Assembly (NCBI GenBank): GCA_036141575.1
Contig: JAYZXF010000017.1
Span: forward strand, 142,077 to 206,076
DNA from: Pseudomonadota bacterium
Lineage (GTDB): Bacteria; Pseudomonadota; Alphaproteobacteria; UBA2136; JAPKEQ01
DNA length: 64,000 bases
Reading direction: 5' to 3'
Part shown: positions 15,734 through 23,766 of the stretch, piece by piece
Layout: each line of letters starts with the position of its first letter
How positions within the stretch are numbered: the first letter of the stretch is position 1
Translations under genes and position numbers: made by a program
Notes under the pieces: generated by a model
Told to the model about the DNA's origin: nothing
Seen by the model: the letters and a program-made list of their open reading frames with translations, nothing else
Database searches by the model: none

Positions 15734-17493
15734 TAGAATTTAATTTCAAAGCCTTTTAAAGCCTCTTGTTCCATTTCGTACAAATCTTTATCAAACTCAG
15801 GGTCAGCAATTTCATAAAGTTTATCACCAGCTTCTTGGGCGACAAGTCCAGCATTTCTAAAGTGGAATGATGCCATGTGTGGCGTTACTTCACGTGTACC
15901 CATATCTTTAAGCTCAGGGCTAAGCTGGTGTAAACCTTTCCACGTGTCTGTTCCACTAATGAGGTCGTAGCTGCTTCCAAATAGAAGACGATCTTCTAGT
16001 GGCATATTGCTGAGCTCTTCAGTTGGGAAGTTGAGCATGTTTATTTTTGTAGGGTTATCCATATTATCAGCATACAGAAGAACAGCTTCTCTTGCTTGAT
16101 CTTGAACTGCTGTTGGCGCTGCGTCTTGGAGTGCTCTAATAGAGCCTTCTGGCAGTTGAAGGTTATATTCAATGGTGTGTGTACGTCCGTCATAACCTCT
16201 GCCTAAAAATTCTCGTGTAACGTCAGAAATAGGGGCATCAACGTTTTGAGACATAGCAAGAGAATCATGTGCAATTTGCATATATTCTTCTGGGGAATAA
16301 GCTGAATTCTCAATCACCTCTTTCACAAATTGTTCAAAGGCTTGTGGGTCTGCTGCTAGAATTGCTTTATCTGTTGGTTGCAAACGCTCAGATAGAACAC
16401 TGATTTGGCGAATCGTCGGGCCTGTATCATGTCCAAGGAAGTACTTTTCCATTCTTGATGTGACTTTTGTATCTGAGGCCACTTGCTCTTTTATGGCATC
16501 TGTCTTGGCAATCTGGAAATCGATACTGGTATTGTTTAAAGAGGCACTGTCTCTGAATTGAGAAATATCAGCCATCATCTCTAGTGATTCATAATCCTCC
16601 TCAAGGGCGTACTCTAACGTGGCACAACCATCAGCAAATTGCTCTTTAAAATAGGTTTTGTAGCTGTCTCTTAGAGATGTGACTTCGCCTGTTGGGGCAA
16701 CAAGGTCAAAGTTTGCATTTGCATATTTATCGGGTAATCCTTCATAGATAGAAGGGTCAAAACCATGGCACATTTCATGACGTTTCACATAGTCATCGAA
16801 CATGGCATTTTCTTTTTGGAGTTGCTCGTCTGTAAAGTATGTAACAGGTGTTGAAAAGTTTGCAAGTTCATCAGCAGTAGAGAGATTACCATAACCAGCA
16901 ATAGCCACTCTTTCGTTTGAATCATTAGCCCTGGGGTGCAAGTAAGACTTTTCCCAATTTTCTTTTAAACCTTCAATCACCTTTAATCGCCCTTCAGGCG
17001 TGTCGTGCACCTCAGGCATGAAGGCATTCCTGTCACGGTGATAATCCGTAAAGGATGTTCTGCCATTCATTTTGGCAGACGCATAATTATCAAGTTCATA
17101 GGAAAGCCTATAAAGCTCTTCAGTTGACAAAAGTTTATTGTCAAATTTATCAAAATTTACAACAAGGGCATGGTTTGTACCTCCGAGTGTCGCATCCATA
17201 TTGGCTTGAAGTGTTGCTGTGCCCTCAGCATCGTAAATGCTCATAAATGCTTCACTTGCACCTAGGGTAGGGGGGCGCATTTGTGGACGTATTGCAGCTA
17301 AAGCATCCTGAGTGGCTTGCTCTTGCGCTATATCATGTTTTTCCATTAAGTCAGAAGGACGAGGCTCTGGTCGGAGGCTCGTTTCAGGTGCATGAGCCAT
17401 GGCTTGGCCTGCACTTAAACCTGCCATAACAGGTAGCGCCATAAGCGTACCTCTTAAGGCTGAGCTTGCTGATGACCGGCTAAAAATACTCAT
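15733..17493 (-). CDS. Secreted HExxH metallopeptidase-like protein
   Basis: 586 residues from the ATG at 17493; GGGAGG lies upstream, though 12 bases away. A signal peptide runs to about QAMA. Near residue 230 it has YVKRHEMCHGFDP, an HExxH zinc motif. About 45 residues later EQFADGCATLEY supplies an ExxAD, the usual third-ligand motif of gluzincin-type peptidases. The rest is largely helical and unknown. If active it would be a periplasmic or extracellular zinc protease. The motif pair is seen in the sequence; the function is inference. Confidence 0.55.
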   Translation of the reverse strand: MSIFSRSSASSALRGTLMALPVMAGLSAGQAMAHAPETSLRPEPRPSDLMEKHDIAQEQATQDALAAIRPQMRPPTLGASEAFMSIYDAEGTATLQANMDATLGGTNHALVVNFDKFDNKLLSTEELYRLSYELDNYASAKMNGRTSFTDYHRDRNAFMPEVHDTPEGRLKVIEGLKENWEKSYLHPRANDSNERVAIAGYGNLSTADELANFSTPVTYFTDEQLQKENAMFDDYVKRHEMCHGFDPSIYEGLPDKYANANFDLVAPTGEVTSLRDSYKTYFKEQFADGCATLEYALEEDYESLEMMADISQFRDSASLNNTSIDFQIAKTDAIKEQVASDTKVTSRMEKYFLGHDTGPTIRQISVLSERLQPTDKAILAADPQAFEQFVKEVIENSAYSPEEYMQIAHDSLAMSQNVDAPISDVTREFLGRGYDGRTHTIEYNLQLPEGSIRALQDAAPTAVQDQAREAVLLYADNMDNPTKINMLNFPTEELSNMPLEDRLLFGSSYDLISGTDTWKGLHQLSPELKDMGTREVTPHMASFHFRNAGLVAQEAGDKLYEIADPEFDKDLYEMEQEALKGFEIKF

Positions 17494-17572
17494 GTGTGTA
17501 TGAATCCTCCCTAAAACCCATATTGTTTTATGAAGGGTAAGGCAAGGCTGAGACTCAAAAATCTGACAAAAA

Positions 17573-17602
17573 GAAAAGCCCTCCCACATGGAGAGAGCTT
17601 TT
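17573..17602 (-). terminator. Terminator of the 17621 gene
   Basis: AAAAGC-CTC / GAG-GCTTTT stem with mismatches; CCGAAAAG precedes it after the stop. Confidence 0.6.
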
Positions 17603-17620
17603 GCTTTTCGGTTGAATGGT

Positions 17621-18064
17621 TTAGGTGCCCTTTTTAGGGCCTACTTGCCAGTATTCCACACGGATGAGGAACTTGTCATGGTCGCGGAATTGTTCTGTGA
17701 CAATGCGCATCAGGTTTGCTTTTCTTTTCTTGCCTTCAAGGACGAGGTAGAGCATCGACACGTGGTACTTGGAAGGGTAGAGAAAGTTTTCCTGCTTTTG
17801 GGAGGCTTCTGGGTCGCATCCAAGCTTTTTCAAGTTGGTTGAAGAATAGTTTCCGCCACCATATCCGTCGTGTGATTCGCTGCCAAGCGGCACTTTGCTT
17901 TTGCCTTCGGTGAGGGCGGTAAACTGTTCATCGCTTTGGCAGATAATCATGCCGTCCATCAGTTCGCTGTACGTTTGCAGTTCAGGTTTCTGAGTCATTT
18001 CAGGGGCTGCCTTTTTCTTTGGGGTGGTGGGGCCAAGGGAATAAGATCCTTCAAATATTTCCAT
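17621..18064 (-). CDS. Unknown soluble protein, 147 aa
   Basis: Start at 18064 with TAGGAG upstream. Lysine-rich, disordered N-terminus (TTPKKKAAPEMTQK), then a compact C-terminal half with strands VSMLYLVLEGKKRK and FLIRVEYWQVG, reminiscent of a small beta-barrel or double-psi layout, unassigned. Single-gene unit with TGTATACA in its promoter region. Confidence 0.6.
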   Translation of the reverse strand: MEIFEGSYSLGPTTPKKKAAPEMTQKPELQTYSELMDGMIICQSDEQFTALTEGKSKVPLGSESHDGYGGGNYSSTNLKKLGCDPEASQKQENFLYPSKYHVSMLYLVLEGKKRKANLMRIVTEQFRDHDKFLIRVEYWQVGPKKGT

Positions 18065-18114
18065 GAGGGGACTCCTAGGGGGAAAAGTGAAAAAGATGAA
18101 ATATTACCTCTATT

Positions 18115-18122
18115 TGTATACA
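18115..18122. promoter_or_regulatory. TGTATACA palindrome in promoter of the 17621 gene
   Basis: On the minus strand TTGACG, 15 bases, TATACA. The 8-base palindrome coincides with the -10 position; see finding on this motif. Confidence 0.45.
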
Positions 18123-18148
18123 CTGGATGACTGTCCGTCAAACGAAAA

Positions 18149-18178
18149 AACACTCTTGCCGTCAAGCAAGAGTGTTCT
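18149..18178 (-). terminator. Terminator of the 18182 gene
   Basis: AACACTCTTGC / GCAAGAGTGTT perfect stem, loop CGTCAA. Confidence 0.85.
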
Positions 18179-18181
18179 TTT

Positions 18182-18409
18182 TCAGAGTCGATATGCGATC
18201 ATGCGAAGTGCTTTGCGTTCACGCTTGGCGCAGCGGGTGTGGTCACGGTGGGTACGGAGCGTTTTGCCTTTGTGGTTGGTTTTCACCTTCCAGGTCCAGG
18301 CGCGTGCATCCATCCAGCCGCCGTATTCCACTTCAGCGTTGCCAAAGTCATTCAAGGTACCAGTGTGAGGGTTAATCTTACGCTGGTTTTGAGAGCCTTG
18401 TGCGGACAT
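18182..18409 (-). CDS. Unknown small protein, paralogue of the 18507 product
   Basis: 75 residues from the ATG at 18409, with AGAAGGAA upstream. Starts MSAQGSQNQRKINPHTG, which matches MSVQGSSNILKINPATG at the start of the next gene upstream. The second half, KGKTLRTHRDHTR, matches KTKTLRSHRNNIE there. Very basic, so possibly nucleic-acid binding or structural. Second gene of a two-gene unit. Confidence 0.65.
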   Translation of the reverse strand: MSAQGSQNQRKINPHTGTLNDFGNAEVEYGGWMDARAWTWKVKTNHKGKTLRTHRDHTRCAKRERKALRMIAYRL

Positions 18410-18506
18410 TGCATGTTTCCTTCTGATGACCGTGCAACATTGCACGTAATCGGAAAGTCATGCGGCCGCGGAGATCGAAGTGTGTCATTGGAGTGTCCTT
18501 CTGTGG

Positions 18507-19070
18507 TTAGATGAAGTACGATTTGTCAGTGCCTGCCAGCCACTCGCCCACAGGGTCATGGAGTACAGGGTTGTCATACATTGTGCCCCAATGCCAAGCT
18601 TCCATGGCATCAATGCGGTCTTGCTCCTCCATTTGGGCGAGCCGTGCTTCATAGGCTTCATCCCAAACGCCATGTTTGGCATTCCACTCGGCAGCGGCTT
18701 CTTCTACCTCAGGGCAGATGATCGGACGCGAGCGGGGGATGTCCTCCTCAAAGACCATCTGGTCCATGGAAGGTGTTTCTCCCATATCAGCCACCCAGTC
18801 CATGTCATGATCCTTGTAGATCAAGTCAATGACGGGAAGGCGGCCTGCCTTGGCTTGTTGGTCAAGCACGCGGCGGGTTTCTGGGGCAGCTTCAATGTTG
18901 TTGCGGTGGCTGCGCAGAGTTTTGGTTTTGGTTGTACGACGACGGTCTCTCTCCTCATCGCGACGTGTGGTGGCATGGGCGTCATAGCGCATTTTGGTGC
19001 GGCCAAGTTCGCCAGCCAAGCCAGTTGCCGGATTGATCTTCAGAATGTTGGAAGAGCCTTGTACGGACAT
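18507..19070 (-). CDS. Unknown protein with shared N-terminal motif, 187 aa
   Basis: Start at 19070 set by a perfect AGGAGG six bases upstream; the open frame is longer but has no signal for an earlier start. The N-terminal 75 residues are basic and paralogous to the 18182 product. The C-terminal 110 residues are acidic and aromatic (DMDWVADMGETP, WNAKHGVWDEAYEARLAQ, AWHWGTMYDNP). No family recognised. No terminator separates it from the 18182 gene, so they form one transcript. Confidence 0.65.
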   Translation of the reverse strand: MSVQGSSNILKINPATGLAGELGRTKMRYDAHATTRRDEERDRRRTTKTKTLRSHRNNIEAAPETRRVLDQQAKAGRLPVIDLIYKDHDMDWVADMGETPSMDQMVFEEDIPRSRPIICPEVEEAAAEWNAKHGVWDEAYEARLAQMEEQDRIDAMEAWHWGTMYDNPVLHDPVGEWLAGTDKSYFI

Positions 19071-19243
19071 ATAGTCCTCCTTTAAAAGGGGGGGGGAACG
19101 GAACGCAAGATGATCTTGCATAAAGATATATATGGGGGAGTTTCTTTTGCTTTGCAAGGGGGGCGAATTCATTTAACATGCTTTCACATTTGAGCTGGCA
19201 AGCCCTAGCTCATTTGCATAATAAGAATAAAGGTGATATACCC

Positions 19244-19807
19244 ATGACAAGCTTAAAGAAACTCTTGCTAGCCGTTGCACTATTTGCAGGCTCAGCATTC
19301 CAAACAGCGGAGGCAAAAGATTTGGAAAACACTCTATACCTAGACCTTAAAGACGGTCGCGTAACAATTGAACTTTTCCCAGAAGTAGCACCGAACCACG
19401 TTGCTCGTATTAAAGAACTTACAAGTGAAGGTTTCTACGATGGTCTTAAATTCCACCGTGTGATTGAAGGCTTTATGGCTCAAACTGGTGACCCTCAGGG
19501 TAACGGTACAGGCGGTAGCGGTAAAAACCTAGACGCTGAATTTAACGACAAACCACACCTTCGTGGTACAGTTTCTATGGCACGCGCTATGGACCCGAAC
19601 AGCGCTGACAGCCAGTTCTTCATCTGCCTTGAAGCAGCGCCACACCTAGACGGCCAATACACTGTATGGGGCCAAGTAACAGATGGTATGGAACACGTTG
19701 ATGGCATTAAGAAGGGCGACCAGTGGGCGAACGGCTCAGTAGACGATCCTGATACAATCATTAAGATGCAACTTGCGTCAGACGTGAAAGAAGAGAAGGC
19801 GTCTTAA
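19244..19807 (+). CDS. Secreted cyclophilin-type peptidyl-prolyl isomerase
   Basis: 187 residues; signal peptide ending at AEA (about residue 24). Cyclophilin active-site motifs present: FHRVIEGFMAQTGDPQGNGTGG, the AMDPNSADSQFFI stretch, and WGQVTDGM near the end. It speeds cis-trans isomerisation of Xaa-Pro bonds in the periplasm (PpiA-like role). AAAGGTGAT precedes the ATG at 19244; the longer frame from 19178 is not supported. Leucine and threonine codons follow the core-gene pattern. Confidence 0.95.
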   Translation: MTSLKKLLLAVALFAGSAFQTAEAKDLENTLYLDLKDGRVTIELFPEVAPNHVARIKELTSEGFYDGLKFHRVIEGFMAQTGDPQGNGTGGSGKNLDAEFNDKPHLRGTVSMARAMDPNSADSQFFICLEAAPHLDGQYTVWGQVTDGMEHVDGIKKGDQWANGSVDDPDTIIKMQLASDVKEEKAS

Positions 19808-19814
19808 TTCTACT

Positions 19815-19925
19815 TTCAGCGTCTGCAAATCCCTTTTGGCCTGCGCGACGATGCTCATGTATTTTTAATACACTCCGCTTCGTGTGCTCTCCCAAAAAGA
19901 ATTTTCGTCAGCTGAAAGCGAATTG
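19815..19925. repeat. Intergenic repeat, TGCAAAT / GATGCTCA family (copy 1)
   Basis: CTTTCAGCG and GCTGAAAG close an imperfect hairpin containing GTCTGCAAAT, GATGCTCATGTATTTTTAATAC and CTCCGCTTCGTG. Related copies at 26970-27080 and 50283-50395. Confidence 0.6.
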
Positions 19926-19935
19926 ATATCTTCAT

Positions 19936-19962
19936 AAAAACCGCCTTCGGGCGGTTTTTTCA
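19936..19962 (+). terminator. Terminator downstream of the cyclophilin gene
   Basis: AAAACCGCC / GGCGGTTTT stem with TTCGG loop, then TTT. Confidence 0.8.
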
Positions 19963-20176
19963 TGCCTTGAAAAAGGTGTTTTTAATACCCATAATATACC
20001 TTAAGCATAGGATTTCTCTCTTGGAATCCCTATCTACCCATGGTGGGTTGCTACAAAGGCAAGCCCCGTGTGGGCATTCCTTTTTAGCCGTGCAGGATCT
20101 TTTTTGCATGAGATAGCATTTCGTATGCTGAGACGCTGTAATGGTTCAGCGCACATTGCCAATGGAGGCAATACCT

Positions 20177-20944
20177 ATGAAAACTCAAAAAATCAAACTG
20201 TATGAATTTCCCAAGGGCTATGAAGCTGATGAGATTCTGGCTCATGCCATTGTTGCGCATTGTTTGGTAAATGAATGGAGCCAAGCGCCGCGTATGGAAA
20301 TGCGTGCGCACATCTGTGCCAAGCTCGCGCGATCCCAAAAGAACCAATACGGTGATGAACACATGAAAACCGTGGAACAAGCCGTTCACTTAGATTATGA
20401 CAATCCATTCGATCTTCTGGAAGATGCTTTTAAGCAGGAAGGTCGGACATTGTGGTTCCATTACTTGCTGGCTTTTGAGCTGGCACAAGTGCCAGGTGTT
20501 CATGTTCCAATGATTGAGAAGGCGCGCAAGAAAGTTCAATCTCGTTTGAGCGAGATGGATCGCTCGGGCCGTTTGCCGCTTCTTGCTCTTCTACACTATG
20601 ACTGCGGCCTGCCGAGCAATATGCGCTGGTCTGGTGGACATGAGGTACAGATGCGGGCTTCGCTGTATGCTCTGCTAGAGCATTTGGCTATCCGTTCTGA
20701 TGACGTCTGGGTGTCGAACTCTGACCTTGCGATTCCGCATGGCTACAGCGTTGTTCTGACCACCTCTGAAAACTACGGTACCAACAATATCGTGGTTGAG
20801 GTCAATCAAGTTCCGGTGTTGGTGGTTGATGTGAACAAAGATTACATCTTGTGGACCAAAGAAGCAAGCTGGGCGCTGCTGGAGTATATCCAGCTGGAAG
20901 GAGGCGCCACCTGCGACAAACCCGGACGTATCACCGTCCAGTAA
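20177..20944 (+). CDS. Unknown soluble protein, 255 aa
   Basis: Start at 20177 supported by GGAGG nine bases before it. N-terminal 130 residues look helical (YEADEILAHAIVAHCLVNEW; KARKKVQSRLSEM). The C-terminal part has a beta pattern ending in VEVNQVPVLVVDVNKDYILWT. No signal peptide or membrane segment. Frequent CTG leucine codons, unlike the cyclophilin gene next to it. Single-gene unit. Family not recognised. Confidence 0.65.
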   Translation: MKTQKIKLYEFPKGYEADEILAHAIVAHCLVNEWSQAPRMEMRAHICAKLARSQKNQYGDEHMKTVEQAVHLDYDNPFDLLEDAFKQEGRTLWFHYLLAFELAQVPGVHVPMIEKARKKVQSRLSEMDRSGRLPLLALLHYDCGLPSNMRWSGGHEVQMRASLYALLEHLAIRSDDVWVSNSDLAIPHGYSVVLTTSENYGTNNIVVEVNQVPVLVVDVNKDYILWTKEASWALLEYIQLEGGATCDKPGRITVQ

Positions 20945-20956
20945 CACGAAAATAGC

Positions 20957-20984
20957 TAAGGCCCCCAAACGGGGGCCTTTTGCT
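20957..20984. terminator. Bidirectional terminator between convergent genes
   Basis: AAGGCCCCC / GGGGGCCTT stem with loop AAAC, serving 20177-20944 (+) and 20986-21555 (-). Confidence 0.85.
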
Positions 20985-20985
20985 T

Positions 20986-21555
20986 TTAATCGATCAGGTC
21001 AATAAGTCCCTGCAGGACAGGAACTTCTTGAATGTAGTAAACAACGTTTGAGGGGTTGTTAAGAGCATTTTCGCAAATGACAAATGCCGCAGGGTCGTAG
21101 TCTTCCCACTGGTAGGAAATATAATGGCATCTGTTGGTGTCTACAGTATCATAGCGCAATACACTTCTGATTTGCTCTACGCCACCTTCGGTCTCAAGAA
21201 CATTGTACAAAGGTGTATAGTACCGATATTCATCCCGGTTCAAGTCTGCCTGTAGATAATAGCGAAGGCCATCATCCGGCTGCACATAGCTGAACTTGGA
21301 AGTCTCTTTGCCTGTGGTAAGGCTATGGTCCAAAATGGACAGATTGATGGCAATGCTTGCGATGAAGTCCAAGCCTTCTGTGAAGGTCATCTCTTCGGTG
21401 GGCAGGCTGCGTTGTGCCATGCCCTGTACAATCATTTCCACATTATTGGAAAAGAAACCGCGCTCAAATGCGGGGCTTGTTGCATCTTCTTCGGCAGAAG
21501 CAAAAGAAATTGAGGTTAACAGAACAGCTAATGCTGCCAAAATAAGTTTACGCAT
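20986..21555 (-). CDS. Secreted protein, unknown, 189 aa
   Basis: Signal peptide MRKLILAALAVLLTSISFASA; start at 21555 with AAGGAT upstream. Acidic mature protein with YYLQADLNRDEYRYYTPLY in the middle and two cysteines (NRCHYIS, ICENAL). Repeating LID at the C-terminus. Probably periplasmic; no family recognised. Confidence 0.65.
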   Translation of the reverse strand: MRKLILAALAVLLTSISFASAEEDATSPAFERGFFSNNVEMIVQGMAQRSLPTEEMTFTEGLDFIASIAINLSILDHSLTTGKETSKFSYVQPDDGLRYYLQADLNRDEYRYYTPLYNVLETEGGVEQIRSVLRYDTVDTNRCHYISYQWEDYDPAAFVICENALNNPSNVVYYIQEVPVLQGLIDLID

Positions 21556-21654
21556 AGGAGAAATCCTTAGAAAAAAGAACATACAAGATACGGAATATTT
21601 ATTCTATACCTTGTTTGTAAGGGGGCTGTCAATGTGGGATACGTATTTGAAATG

Positions 21655-21688
21655 TCATAATAAAACCCCCATGTGGGGGCTTTATTAT
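21655..21688 (-). terminator. Terminator of the 21685 gene
   Basis: AATAAAACCCCC / GGGGGCTTTATT stem with loop ATGT and one wobble pair; it reaches into the stop codon. Confidence 0.8.
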
Positions 21689-22092
21689 TTAGAGAGTTCG
21701 ATGCATGTGTCCATAGGAAGCTTTTCAATTTCGCTGAGCCAGTTCCCAAACATAAAGTTACCATCGCCGGATACATTGGTTTTAGTTTTTATGCAGGTTT
21801 CAGGTTTAGGGGCTTTCAAGGCGTTCAGCATGCCACCATGCATTTGGTAAATATGCTCACTCCCAACCATGTTGCCACACTCATCCTTTTCAGGGTGCGC
21901 CGTTTGTTTTACACGTACAGTCACATCTAGGTATTTATGTGTATGGCCTTCAGAGATGCCGCGTCCGGGCTCATTACGTTTCTCAACCTTGAGCACTTTA
22001 CCTGTGATGTCACATGTAGGCTGAAGTGGATACTGTGAGGCATGCGCGCTTACAGCACTTAGGGTGAGGGCGGTAATGAGTAGAGTTTTCAT
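21685..22092 (-). CDS. Secreted protein, unknown, 135 aa
   Basis: ATG at 22092 with AAGGAT upstream gives a clean signal peptide (MKTLLITALTLSAVSAHA). The mature part has a strand-rich segment (CDITGKVLKVEKR, LDVTVRVKQTA) with four cysteines, fitting a small periplasmic beta protein. It starts 13 bases after the gltX stop on the same strand, so the two may be co-transcribed. Confidence 0.65.
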   Translation of the reverse strand: MKTLLITALTLSAVSAHASQYPLQPTCDITGKVLKVEKRNEPGRGISEGHTHKYLDVTVRVKQTAHPEKDECGNMVGSEHIYQMHGGMLNALKAPKPETCIKTKTNVSGDGNFMFGNWLSEIEKLPMDTCIELSK

Positions 22093-22105
22093 TATGAGCG
22101 ATCCT

Positions 22106-23521
22106 TTATAGGTTATGGCCAAGGCGTTTTAGGCTTTCCTCTTTGCCAAGAGCACTGAGGATAGCACCAACGCTTGGTGCCTGTGTTGTGCCTGTCAGAG
22201 CCACACGTACTGGCATACCCACAGCAGGGAACTTGGCGCCTGATTCTTTCACGTATGTTTTTACAACGCCGTCTAGAGACTCTTCGCTCCAGTCGTCTTG
22301 CATGTCTAGAGCATCAGCAAGGCCGTTAACGTGTTCCATACCCGCTTTAAGAACTTCTTCCGCTTTCGCATCAGCAAGGCCTGGGCGGCCATCAAATAGG
22401 CAAAACTGAGCCACATCGACAAAGTCAGTCAGGCGACGTGCACGTGGCTTAAGGGCGTCCATAAGCTTGCTGACACGGTCAGCAGCTGCTGCTGGCATTG
22501 GTGTACCGTCAAGCTCAAAAAATGGTTTTACTTTGTTGAATAAGTCGTTGTTATTCATTTGTTTGATGTACTCACCGTTGAGCCAGTCTAGCTTATCAAA
22601 ATCAAAGATAGACGCACCTTTGTTGACAGCTGTAAGCTCAAATGCTGTAACGGCTTCATCCCATGAAATCACTTCTTGATCACCCATACCCCAACCAAGG
22701 CGCATCAGGTAATTGTTAAGAGCTGTAGATAGGTAACCCATGTCTTTGTAGTGCATGACATCAACCGAACCTGTACGCTTAGAAAGCTTTTTACCGTCCT
22801 TACCGTGGATAAGCGGCAGGTGCGCAAATGTTGGTACATCGTAACCAAGATTTTGGTAAATGTGGATTTGCTTTGGCGTATTGTTAATATGGTCATCACC
22901 ACGAATCACGTGTGTAATGCCCATTTCAGCATCGTCAACAACCACAGCAAGGTTGTATGTTGGTGTGCCATCGCTACGGAGAAGAACAAAGTCATCTAGC
23001 TGTGTGTTGGCAATTTCAATGCGGCCCTGTACGTCATCTTCCCAAGCCGTGCTACCACTTTCAGGGATCTTAATACGCACAACAAAAGGTTTCCCTTCTG
23101 CTTCAAATGCAGCGATTTCTTCTTCGCTTAGGTTACGGTGACGACCGTCGTATTTCGGCATTTCACCACGCTCTTCTGCTTCTTTACGCATGGCGTCGAG
23201 TTCTTCAGGTGTGACAAAGCATTTGTAAGCTGTACCGTTCGCCAGCATTTTATGCGCTGCTTCAGTGTGCTTTTTTACAAGAGATGTTTGGAAAACGTAC
23301 TCACCGTTATCTGGGCCAAGGCCAAGCCAGTCTAGGCCATCTTTAATGGCTTGTACGGCTTCTTCAGTACTGCGTTCACGGTCAGTGTCTTCAATACGGA
23401 CCACGTATTCACCGCCAGCATGATGTGCATAAAGCTTACTAAAAAGCGCAGTACGTGCACCACCAATGTGCAGCATGCCTGTTGGAGAAGGGGCAAAACG
23501 TGTTTTAACCGGTTTTGTCAT
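22106..23521 (-). CDS. gltX: Glutamyl-tRNA synthetase
   Basis: 471 residues, the normal bacterial length. HIGH-type motif PSPTGMLHIGGARTALF at the N-terminus and KLSKRTG (KMSKS-type) near residue 243, with GDDHINNTPKQIHIY between. The C-terminal anticodon-binding domain is complete. It charges tRNA-Glu; many alphaproteobacteria also charge tRNA-Gln with Glu using a GltX and then amidate it. Core-type codon use. Confidence 0.97.
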   Translation of the reverse strand: MTKPVKTRFAPSPTGMLHIGGARTALFSKLYAHHAGGEYVVRIEDTDRERSTEEAVQAIKDGLDWLGLGPDNGEYVFQTSLVKKHTEAAHKMLANGTAYKCFVTPEELDAMRKEAEERGEMPKYDGRHRNLSEEEIAAFEAEGKPFVVRIKIPESGSTAWEDDVQGRIEIANTQLDDFVLLRSDGTPTYNLAVVVDDAEMGITHVIRGDDHINNTPKQIHIYQNLGYDVPTFAHLPLIHGKDGKKLSKRTGSVDVMHYKDMGYLSTALNNYLMRLGWGMGDQEVISWDEAVTAFELTAVNKGASIFDFDKLDWLNGEYIKQMNNNDLFNKVKPFFELDGTPMPAAAADRVSKLMDALKPRARRLTDFVDVAQFCLFDGRPGLADAKAEEVLKAGMEHVNGLADALDMQDDWSEESLDGVVKTYVKESGAKFPAVGMPVRVALTGTTQAPSVGAILSALGKEESLKRLGHNL

Positions 23522-23625
23522 ATGAAGAACACCTTATATTTAAAATTACATTGAGGAATTTATACATGAAAACGTGTAGGAGGTGAAGTGTCTTGGTGAG
23601 GATTTGTAGGTGTGTCATAATATGC

Positions 23626-23760
23626 GACGAGCGCGACTGCGCGAGCAAAACCCGAAGTGGAGGGTTTTGAGCGGGCGAAGCCCAAGACGTACGTTTTGAG
23701 CAAAGCGAAAAACAATATAAGCGCATATGCGCAGCTATATGCGATAAAGCTGCTTCAAAG
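23626..23760. repeat. Intergenic repeat, GAGCGGGCGAAGCCC module
   Basis: AAAACCCGAAGTGGAGGGTTTT hairpin, then GAGCGGGCGAAGCCCAAGA and GTTTTGAGCAAAGCGAAAAAC, then a GCGCATATGCGC palindrome. The same modules in the same order occur at 33655-33862. It fills the gap between the divergent gltX and comEC. Confidence 0.75.
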
Positions 23761-23766
23761 GACCAC

